From a virus: a DNA stretch of 42,745 nt. This document shows, piece after piece, positions 37,346-42,745 of this stretch. The position numbers and the translations under genes were made by a program. Every line of letters begins with the position of its first letter. Within the stretch, counting starts at the first letter, position 1. Under the pieces are notes generated by a model. It did no database searches. It had not been told where the DNA came from and was given only the letters and a program-made list of their open reading frames with translations. The stretch covers positions 1 through 42,745 of the IMG/VR virus record IMGVR_UViG_3300043399_000251; one strand, 5' to 3'.

Positions 37346-37584
37346 CTTGCTTTTGCCTTTCCAACATATACTCCATATCTTGTATATTTAAAATTGTACC
37401 CAGCCGTAGTATACTCTATTGTAAATACTGGGTCAAGGTCTAAATGAGGGATATATCCCTTATTTCTCATGTACTCTTCGGCAATAATTTCATATTTCGC
37501 CCTTAAGCGAATAATGTCTTTGTCATCATGGATAGTCCCATTAAAATCAAAATTATGAATCTTTTTGTGAGTTGCGTACTCCAT
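37255..37584 (-). CDS. Hypothetical protein, 109 aa, probably leaderless mRNA
   Basis: The ATG at 37584 is 6 nt from a TATAAT (GAGGTATAATTGGTGAATG). The product (YATHKKIHNFDFNGTIHDDK, YGVYVGKAKARCYQAVVGTR) is beta-rich and basic. It overlaps the primase by 91 bp. No family recognised. Confidence 0.6.
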   Translation of the reverse strand: MEYATHKKIHNFDFNGTIHDDKDIIRLRAKYEIIAEEYMRNKGYIPHLDLDPVFTIEYTTAGYNFKYTRYGVYVGKAKARCYQAVVGTRLIPMNPIPKDRLKKFSPNAV

Positions 37585-37590
37585 TCACCA

Positions 37591-37596
37591 ATTATA
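37591..37596 (-). promoter_or_regulatory. TATAAT hexamer 6 nt before the start at 37584
   Basis: The minus strand reads GAGGTATAATTGGTGAATG. No clear -35 is present. Confidence 0.5.
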
Positions 37597-37608
37597 CCTC
37601 AAATCGGA

Positions 37609-38070
37609 CTAGAAATTAGGGTCTGACAGATAATCAGCTGCTCTTCTTAGAACCTCTGGACTATCCTTTAGCATTCCTATCGCTCTATTGCAAGCATTGC
37701 ATAGGAGACCTCTTACTTTTCCAGTTTTATGGTCATGGTCTACAGATAAAGAGTTTTTAGTCTTACACTCTTCTTTGCATATCGCACACACATACCCCTG
37801 TGACTCTAACATTGCTGCATAGTCTTCTATAGTTATACCATATAGCCTTTTTAGTTCTTCTTTTCTTTTTGCTAGAGGGTCTTTTTCTTTTCTTCTTGAC
37901 TCTCTTATTTGCCTTTTAACTTTTTCAATAGGATTACTTGCATATTTTTCTCTTTGCATAGAATTATGACACTCTCTGCAATAAGTCTGATATCCATCTC
38001 TTCTATTTGACCTATTAAAGCTATCTACTGGCAACTCTAGTTTACACCTAGGGCATATTTTTATTTTCAT
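37609..38070 (-). CDS. Recombination endonuclease VII-like HNH nuclease
   Basis: The 153-aa protein has zinc pairs CPRC (6, 9) and CREC (31, 34), then CAIC (95, 98) and CNAC (124, 127) around the metal-binding LSVDHDHKTGKVRGLLCN. This is the Endo VII (His-Me finger) signature. It may resolve branched DNA in packaging or act as a free-standing mobile nuclease. The ATG is 6 nt after a TATAAT in an 11-bp direct repeat. It sits between dnaB and the gene before primase. Confidence 0.85.
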   Translation of the reverse strand: MKIKICPRCKLELPVDSFNRSNRRDGYQTYCRECHNSMQREKYASNPIEKVKRQIRESRRKEKDPLAKRKEELKRLYGITIEDYAAMLESQGYVCAICKEECKTKNSLSVDHDHKTGKVRGLLCNACNRAIGMLKDSPEVLRRAADYLSDPNF

Positions 38071-38093
38071 ATGCCAATTATATCATATGCCAA
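38067..38093 (-). repeat. 11-bp direct repeat carrying the start of the endonuclease gene
   Basis: TCATATGCCAA (plus strand) occurs at 38067-38077 and 38083-38093, with a period of 16 bp. Each copy is followed by a TATAAT on the minus strand (38082-38077 and 38099-38094). The nearer one is 6 nt before the endonuclease ATG. Confidence 0.55.
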
Positions 38094-38094
38094 A

Positions 38095-39321
38095 TTATAA
38101 AAAGCTAGAATCTTCTACCTCTCTAAACTTTCCCTTGTCAAAATCTACCTCTAGGATAAAGTCTCCAAGGAATCCATGCCTATTTTTTCTAAATGCACAC
38201 TCTAGAACATCTGTATTTTGCTTTCTACCCATTGCTAAAACAAAGTCAGCATCGTAGGCAATCTGTCTAGACCATGCTACCTGTCCTAATTGTGGGACAG
38301 ATTCTAGGTCTGTTGCATCATCTGGTGTAGCAGATGCAATAGCAATAATTGGAACTTGTTCTGAAATTGCCAAAAGCTTTAGTTCTCTAGACAAGTTCTT
38401 AATCTTTACAGTCTCATTTGCATTAGTGTTAGAATTATCAGTCATTAACTGTAAGTAGTCAATAAACACAATGTCTGGTTTATACTGGTCAATCTTTGCC
38501 CTAATAACACTTGGCGTTACTGCACCTTCGCCATCACCTGAGATAATCTTAAATGGCGACTTACCTACAAGGTTTTCGTCAGCCCATTCTTTAAAGTCTT
38601 CTTGGTCAACTTTTCCAGAAGACATAACTCTATGGCTAAACTTTCCATCTCCAATTACTGTAAAGATACGATTTCGTACTTCATTCTCAGTCATTTCAAG
38701 CGATAGAATCATTGGCACACGACCAGCTTTCCAAGCCTGTACTGCAAAATATAGTGCCAGCCAAGACTTACCAATTGCAGGATAGGCTAGCAAAATACCT
38801 AATTGTCCTTTTGAGATTCCCATTGGGAGGCAGACATCGAACGATGGGATATTGGTGCGGATTCCAATGTCTCCGTTCTTAGCAGCTTCACGAGTCTTTT
38901 CAAAATGAGCCAAGGCATCTTCAACATCTGTAACTTCAACATCACGAACCTTTGCTGTTATTCTAGAGAGATTTGACACTGCACCGTTTACAAAGTCAAG
39001 TGCTTTACTTGTCTCTCCGTTTTGTAATAACTCTGCAGACTGTCTAAGGGTTTTTCTAAGTGTTTCATCTAGAAAAGCTTCTTTTAGTTTATTTACATGA
39101 TAAACAGTAGGACCAACCTCTACAGGCTCAAAGTCCCTGAATCTAGTTTCTAGAATCTCTATACTTGGAATCTGCTTTGTATCATTGTAATAATCCTTGA
39201 TGAATTCCCAAACATCACCACAATTTTTCATCATTGGGTCTATTGCGTTTTCAAAAAGAATGTGGATATCTTTATTCTTACATACTGCAGATAATACTTC
39301 TACTTCTTCACGAATTGTCAT
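38095..39321 (-). CDS. dnaB: DnaB-type replicative helicase
   Basis: The start at 39321 follows AAGGA with 8-nt spacing. The 408-aa protein has the RecA-like helicase core with Walker A-type ILLAYPAIGKSW (about 176-187), ILSLEMTENEVRNRIF, Walker B IVFIDYLQLM, SRELKLLAISEQVPIIAIA and a late arginine region. It unwinds DNA ahead of the polymerase and is typical of phage DnaB relatives. It is preceded by a gene that may be its loader. Confidence 0.9.
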   Translation of the reverse strand: MTIREEVEVLSAVCKNKDIHILFENAIDPMMKNCGDVWEFIKDYYNDTKQIPSIEILETRFRDFEPVEVGPTVYHVNKLKEAFLDETLRKTLRQSAELLQNGETSKALDFVNGAVSNLSRITAKVRDVEVTDVEDALAHFEKTREAAKNGDIGIRTNIPSFDVCLPMGISKGQLGILLAYPAIGKSWLALYFAVQAWKAGRVPMILSLEMTENEVRNRIFTVIGDGKFSHRVMSSGKVDQEDFKEWADENLVGKSPFKIISGDGEGAVTPSVIRAKIDQYKPDIVFIDYLQLMTDNSNTNANETVKIKNLSRELKLLAISEQVPIIAIASATPDDATDLESVPQLGQVAWSRQIAYDADFVLAMGRKQNTDVLECAFRKNRHGFLGDFILEVDFDKGKFREVEDSSFL

Positions 39322-39646
39322 CAACCATTTCCTTAACAATCTTTTGAGTCATTACTCTTCTTTCAGCCCTAAGTCTATCATCTCGTTCTTTATCTGTCAA
39401 TGTCTTAATTAAAACTTCGCAGTTGTTATAAAACCAATTTAGAGGATGACCCTCTTTATTTAAAGTGAAATAATAATCTATGGCTTTTTCTACATTCTCT
39501 TCGGAGAAGTCTTCAATAAGTGAGACCATTGCCCACTTTTCTTTATACTTATTTATTGGTAAAACCTTTCCATATCTAGTTTTGTACTTATTAGCATAAT
39601 ATGCGAGCATACCAAATGCTGCACTAGACTGGTCTTTAGTCACCAA
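39308..39646 (-). CDS. Hypothetical protein, possible helicase loader, 112 aa
   Basis: A helical protein (YYANKYKTRYGKVLPINKYK, AMVSLIEDFSEENVEKAIDY, RAERRVMTQKIVKEMVDD) lies directly upstream of dnaB with overlap, where phage helicase-loader genes are often found. There is no diagnostic motif, so the loader role is inference from position. Confidence 0.5.
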   Translation of the reverse strand: MVTKDQSSAAFGMLAYYANKYKTRYGKVLPINKYKEKWAMVSLIEDFSEENVEKAIDYYFTLNKEGHPLNWFYNNCEVLIKTLTDKERDDRLRAERRVMTQKIVKEMVDDNS

Positions 39647-39836
39647 GTTCCTCCGAAATTTCTTCTACTTTTTCTTTTAGCTTTGCTTCAACAAACTTAT
39701 AAACTCTTTCAGTTGCTTCCCCAACTGATTCTCCTTGTCTGACATAATCCTCAACGCCAATGTCAACATGTAGGCTTTCGTAGTTGCCTAAGTTCTTAAC
39801 AAACTTAAGACCAACCTTAACCGTGGTTGTGTTCAT
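39636..39836 (-). CDS. Small hypothetical protein, 66 aa
   Basis: The start at 39836 (MNTTTVKVGLKFVKNLGNYE) is preferred; upstream residues lie within the previous gene's frame overlap. It has SLHVDIGVEDYVRQGESVGE then a helical charged end. A conserved-looking small phage protein of unknown role. Confidence 0.6.
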   Translation of the reverse strand: MNTTTVKVGLKFVKNLGNYESLHVDIGVEDYVRQGESVGEATERVYKFVEAKLKEKVEEISEELGD

Positions 39837-40080
39837 TCTTTTCCTCATTACCCATAGTAAATCCAAGAGGAGTTCTGTCATCTTCAGGTTCTAATAACCT
39901 TGCCAACTGAGTCCACCTATCGGAAATAGCGATTATTGCCTCTAGGTCTCTATTAAACCTAGCAATCTTAAGTGCTTCGTTCAAAGCTTTTGCACTCTGA
40001 ATATATGCACTATCTGATGATACCACTAGGTGACTGGACTTGTCAACTATTTTTTTAGCTTTTTCTTTTTTCTTAAACAT
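39817..40080 (-). CDS. Hypothetical helical protein, 87 aa
   Basis: A basic start (MFKKKEKAKKIVDKS) and a helical middle (ALNEALKIARFNRDLEAIIA, SDRWTQLARLLEPEDDRTPL). The start forms a TAATG overlap with the previous stop. It may be a DNA-binding accessory of the replication module; unrecognised. Confidence 0.6.
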   Translation of the reverse strand: MFKKKEKAKKIVDKSSHLVVSSDSAYIQSAKALNEALKIARFNRDLEAIIAISDRWTQLARLLEPEDDRTPLGFTMGNEEKNEHNHG

Positions 40081-40616
40081 TAAAAATCAACTCTCTTCCA
40101 AATTGGGACAAATTCCCCATTCTTATTCTTCACATAAATCATTTCTCTTTTTCCTAAAAGAGCATCTAGTTCTTCTACTGTTGGTACTTTATACGATGTA
40201 ATCTGACCATCTGCTCTTGGTCTACCTTTATGAACATTAGCAAAATAATCTCTTATCTCATAGATGTTGTCTTCAGAAAAGTAGTAGATTCCAACTCTTC
40301 CAGAAGCAAACTTACCCTTTCCTGCATCTTTATTTGTTGGCAGCAAGAATGGCTTAGAGACATCCCCCCTATCGATAGCTTTCCATATAGCAGTTACATC
40401 TCTTTGAATAAACGAAGACACATGCTTGATTGTATAAGCCTGTTGCTTAAATTTTTTGTAGTCAGCCATGCTGTATGAAACCACTGCATTATCTTCATAG
40501 TTATATGCCCTAATCATTCCAGCAGAACGATTAACATTTACTATTTCATGAAATTGACCATTTATAAAGAATCTCTTCTTATTTAGTCTTAATGGTTTGT
40601 CGTCCACTCTACCCAT
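40080..40616 (-). CDS. Hypothetical protein with possible DNA-binding segment, 178 aa
   Basis: The N-terminus is beta-rich (INGQFHEIVNVNRSAGMIRA). Residues about 65-150 (VSSFIQRDVTAIWKAIDRGD, IYYFSEDNIYEIRDYFANVH, KGRPRADG) look like a winged-helix or MerR-like DNA reader. The C-terminus ends VKNKNGEFVPIWKRVDF. Upstream of replication genes, it may be an initiator or regulator. Not identified. Confidence 0.6.
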   Translation of the reverse strand: MGRVDDKPLRLNKKRFFINGQFHEIVNVNRSAGMIRAYNYEDNAVVSYSMADYKKFKQQAYTIKHVSSFIQRDVTAIWKAIDRGDVSKPFLLPTNKDAGKGKFASGRVGIYYFSEDNIYEIRDYFANVHKGRPRADGQITSYKVPTVEELDALLGKREMIYVKNKNGEFVPIWKRVDF

Positions 40617-40816
40617 TCCATTTCCATATTATGAAGCCACTGGATAAACTCTCCATGATTTTGTGGATAATGATAAATCCATAATTCTCCACAGCTAAAG
40701 CATGATAGTTCTAGGTGTACTGCTGATAAATATTCTCTATTAGAAAATACTCTTCCACCGCATTTATTGCATAAAAGATTTAGATTATTGTTTACTGACC
40801 TTCTTGGGGGCTTCAT
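40589..40816 (-). CDS. Zinc-ribbon protein, 75 aa
   Basis: CNKCGGRVFSNREYLS and LSCFSCGELWIYHYPQ form a four-Cys ribbon; the end is tryptophan-rich. It overlaps the next gene by 28 bp and meets the phosphoesterase stop as TAATG. Unknown role. Confidence 0.65.
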   Translation of the reverse strand: MKPPRRSVNNNLNLLCNKCGGRVFSNREYLSAVHLELSCFSCGELWIYHYPQNHGEFIQWLHNMEMEWVEWTTNH

Positions 40817-41625
40817 TATGCACTAAACTTCTTCCCATCCACATAACATGTATAGTCTGGACTAACATGAATTAATTGGATATGTGGATAATCTCCGTTT
40901 TCAATATGTGCAACAGCAAAAGCTTTTTGCCAGTTATGTACATTTGTATAAGCCATTCCTGGACCCTTTTCGTCTGCCATATGACCAATTTCATAGCCAC
41001 GAAGAATCTCTCCCTTTCCACCATTACGAAGTTCGTATGTCTGGAACATTGCACCTGCACGATGTGAGTGACCACGAATAATTGAAACGCCAAAGTTTTC
41101 AACATCCTTCTTAACTGACTCACCAGCATTTTGTGAAATTGCTACACCGTGGTGAACATGGATATCTCCAAACCTATGCTTTGGAAGTTCGTTATAGTAA
41201 ATATAATCATATCCAAGAGAGTCTAGTTTCCAAAGTGCCTCTGGAGTTACAGCCTCTACATAATCTGGAAGTTTCGCATCAACATAGTCAAAGATACGAA
41301 TATCGTGGTTGCCTAGTGCAGAAAATAGTTGAGCCTTTGGCAAAGCTTTACGAGTACGCTCATAAAACTCTCTGGCTAACTTTGCTTCGTGTTGCATAAG
41401 TGGAACAATCTCATTTCCAAGTTCATCCTTATGCATTTTAAGGAACTCTGCTGAACGACCTTCTGTATACTTGCTGTAGCAAGCTTGGTCGTCAGTATCT
41501 CCTAGATAATCAACAACATGTGGCTTAAACCATTGCATAACTTTAAACCATAGTTCAATCATCCTATCATCTTGATAAGGAAATTGTTGGTCGGACGATA
41601 TCATCCACCGTAAATCATTTGACAT
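40816..41625 (-). CDS. Calcineurin-like metallophosphoesterase
   Basis: The start at 41625 (MSNDLRWMISSDQQFP) fits because the longer frame runs into the upstream HNH gene. The 269-aa protein has SSDQQFPYQDD, YLGDTDDQ, LFSALGNHDIRIF, IHVHHGVAIS and IIRGHSHRAGA, the ordered metal-binding motifs (DxQ, GDxxD, GNH, H, GHSH) of the calcineurin superfamily. It may act on nucleic acid ends, nucleotides or cyclic nucleotides; the substrate is unknown. Confidence 0.85.
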   Translation of the reverse strand: MSNDLRWMISSDQQFPYQDDRMIELWFKVMQWFKPHVVDYLGDTDDQACYSKYTEGRSAEFLKMHKDELGNEIVPLMQHEAKLAREFYERTRKALPKAQLFSALGNHDIRIFDYVDAKLPDYVEAVTPEALWKLDSLGYDYIYYNELPKHRFGDIHVHHGVAISQNAGESVKKDVENFGVSIIRGHSHRAGAMFQTYELRNGGKGEILRGYEIGHMADEKGPGMAYTNVHNWQKAFAVAHIENGDYPHIQLIHVSPDYTCYVDGKKFSA

Positions 41626-41636
41626 TCTTAGCCTTT

Positions 41637-42128
41637 CTAAGCTATATTCTTTGCCCTTAGTCGGCAAATTTTTGAGCAATACTTATAATGCTTCTCTGCG
41701 TATGCAGGAACAGAATACGAATTGTAGCAGAAAAAACATTCTTTTTCAACCCTTTTCTGTAACTTACATTGAGAATTACATTTTTTCTTTTTTTTAATTA
41801 TATGTGGTGGACCAAAAAACTCTCTGTCACAAGTAGTACAGTTTCTAGATATCCACTTTGGATGCAGTTTTACGAATGATACATTTCTCATTCCATGTGC
41901 TTTATCGTGTTCCCTGCGAGAACAGACAAATAAGTTTTCAATTCTATTGTCATCTTTTATCTCATTAATATGATGAACGGTTTCCCAGTGTTTTAATTGT
42001 CTACCGAGATGAGCCTCAGCGACTAGTATGTGTTGAAAATACCAGCCGCCGAAAGATTTAGGATGCTTGGACTCTACCAAGACATAACCATTTAAATATC
42101 TATACGATAGCTCGTTTTCCGATTGCAA
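41637..42128 (-). CDS. HNH endonuclease with C-terminal zinc fingers, 163 aa
   Basis: The frame opens at a TTG (42128), with 29 bp of overlap with the upstream gene; a later start is possible. YFQHILVAEAHLGRQLKHWE, VHHINEIKDDNRIENLFVCS and REHDKAHG (His52/53, Asn55, His78) form an HNH nuclease. A Cys-rich C-terminus (CTTCDREFFG, CNSQCK, CFFCYNSY, CSKICRLR) could bind two zinc ions. It is probably a free-standing homing endonuclease. Confidence 0.82.
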   Translation of the reverse strand: MQSENELSYRYLNGYVLVESKHPKSFGGWYFQHILVAEAHLGRQLKHWETVHHINEIKDDNRIENLFVCSRREHDKAHGMRNVSFVKLHPKWISRNCTTCDREFFGPPHIIKKKKKCNSQCKLQKRVEKECFFCYNSYSVPAYAEKHYKYCSKICRLRAKNIA

Positions 42129-42543
42129 TGTATTTTATCTCAAACTTTTCATTCTTGATATTGTTGTCAGCATCAAATACCTGAATATGTGCATCAAACT
42201 TCTTTGCTGTGACGGCTCCGATTGAGATTGCTGCAGGGTTTGGCTTTGTGCTGTTATTTGTAGGAGTATGCGATACAGTGGCAACTACCACCACATCGTT
42301 ATCCTTAAACGCTACTGGAAACTTAATTCCAGTTCTATTAATCTGAACACCCTTTTTAGTGCCAGAAACTGATACATCAATTTTACCAGTAACAACTTGT
42401 ACATCAGTATCCTTAATGTATCCAGAAACCAAAACATTAGAATTGTTTTTATTATCTACCTCAAGGGCATTGATAGCGTTAGCAACGCTGTTTAACCATT
42501 CAAATGTTAGTGGTGTTCCATCACTAAGAATAGGTACTGGCAT
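42100..42543 (-). CDS. Putative structural protein, beta-rich, 147 aa
   Basis: MPVPILSDGTPLTFEWLNSV with ANAINALE recalls the start of phage baseplate and tail-tip proteins. The rest is beta-rich (VTGKIDVSVSGTKKGVQINR, VVVVATVSHTPTNNSTKPN). It is coupled to the coiled-coil gene upstream as TAATG. A tail or virion surface role is inference. Confidence 0.55.
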   Translation of the reverse strand: MPVPILSDGTPLTFEWLNSVANAINALEVDNKNNSNVLVSGYIKDTDVQVVTGKIDVSVSGTKKGVQINRTGIKFPVAFKDNDVVVVATVSHTPTNNSTKPNPAAISIGAVTAKKFDAHIQVFDADNNIKNEKFEIKYIAIGKRAIV

Positions 42544-42728
42544 TAGTCTCTCTTACCTTTCGCTGGCTCTGTTTGTAAAGCCTTTAGTTCCTGAATTTCA
42601 GCATCTTTAGCTTGTAGGGCTTCAGTAGCTTGAGCCTTCAGTACGGCTAATTGGGTCTCATACTGAGATGTAATTTGACCAATTCTATTTTGTAGTTCTT
42701 GAACTACTAGTTCTAGTGTTGTAGCCAT
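42543..42728 (-). CDS. Small coiled-coil protein, 61 aa
   Basis: MATTLELVVQELQNRIGQIT continues as one long coiled-coil helix and ends in a charged tail (EPAKGKRD). It starts 17 bp from the right edge behind AGGAGAA. Such helices form trimer stalks or assembly partners near tail genes in other phages. Confidence 0.6.
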   Translation of the reverse strand: MATTLELVVQELQNRIGQITSQYETQLAVLKAQATEALQAKDAEIQELKALQTEPAKGKRD

Positions 42729-42745
42729 TATTCTCCTAATTTCTC

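Overview
The window is a stretch of the genome of a tailed, double-stranded DNA bacteriophage. It is AT-rich and tightly packed. It carries both subunits of a terminase, tail-fibre genes, an endolysin with holin-like genes, four tRNAs and most of a replisome. Several genes point to an actinobacterial host: a WhiB-like iron-sulfur regulator (13712-14014), two secreted DUF732-like proteins (7171-8021), a DUF7455-like protein (22558-22791) and a DUF6582-like protein (22813-23094). Leaderless promoters, common in Actinobacteria, fit as well. The low G+C suggests a low-GC (for example freshwater) actinobacterium, but that is inference. I saw no integrase or excisionase. Major capsid, portal and tape-measure genes are not recognised here and presumably lie outside the window.

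Layout. 1-1398: six small rightward genes of unknown function, the first cut by the window edge, ending at a hairpin terminator. 1436-2206: a non-coding origin-like region with six perfect DnaA boxes (TTATCCACA), four near-perfect ones, four copies of a 24-bp iteron-like repeat (ATTACGA-N12-ATCAC) and AT-rich AAGGATAT repeats. 2207-2743: a rightward gene with its own strong promoter, encoding a proteasome beta/HslV-like Ntn-hydrolase with the Thr1/Asp17/Lys33 triad intact. Everything from 2929 to the right edge is leftward. Small accessory genes, including a PNKP-type 3'-phosphatase, fill 2929-8021. A lysis and cell-surface block (two holin-like membrane proteins, a PA14 protein, a secreted lysozyme-like protein) fills 8106-10397. 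A GuaB-like enzyme, an FkbM methyltransferase and a glycosyltransferase form an operon at 10437-13299. WhiB and small genes follow, then the tail-fibre module (14649-20414), thioredoxin, the tRNA and structured-RNA cluster (20991-22552) and the endolysin. Packaging genes occupy 22813-26916. Recombination and repair genes (RuvC, Cas4-like, Hjc-like, RecA) occupy 28449-31872. Replication genes occupy 32028-39646 (MazG, DnaE-type polymerase, gp32-like SSB, primase, endonuclease VII, DnaB). More small genes, a phosphoesterase and an HNH endonuclease reach the right edge.

Gene expression. Promoters of the form TTGACA-N17-TATAAT recur in front of leftward operons. At seven genes a -10 hexamer sits 6 or 7 nt before the start codon, which predicts leaderless mRNAs. 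Elsewhere neighbouring genes are joined by one-base TAATG overlaps.

Most interesting: (1) the DnaA-box and iteron region with a phage proteasome-like protease beside it; (2) a 140-nt structured RNA butted against tRNA-Asn, whose closing 13-bp stem competes with a hairpin hiding the thioredoxin ribosome binding site, so it looks like a riboswitch; (3) a second structured RNA between tRNA-Thr and tRNA-Asn; (4) the leaderless promoters. No homology search was possible, so family names rest on motif recognition.
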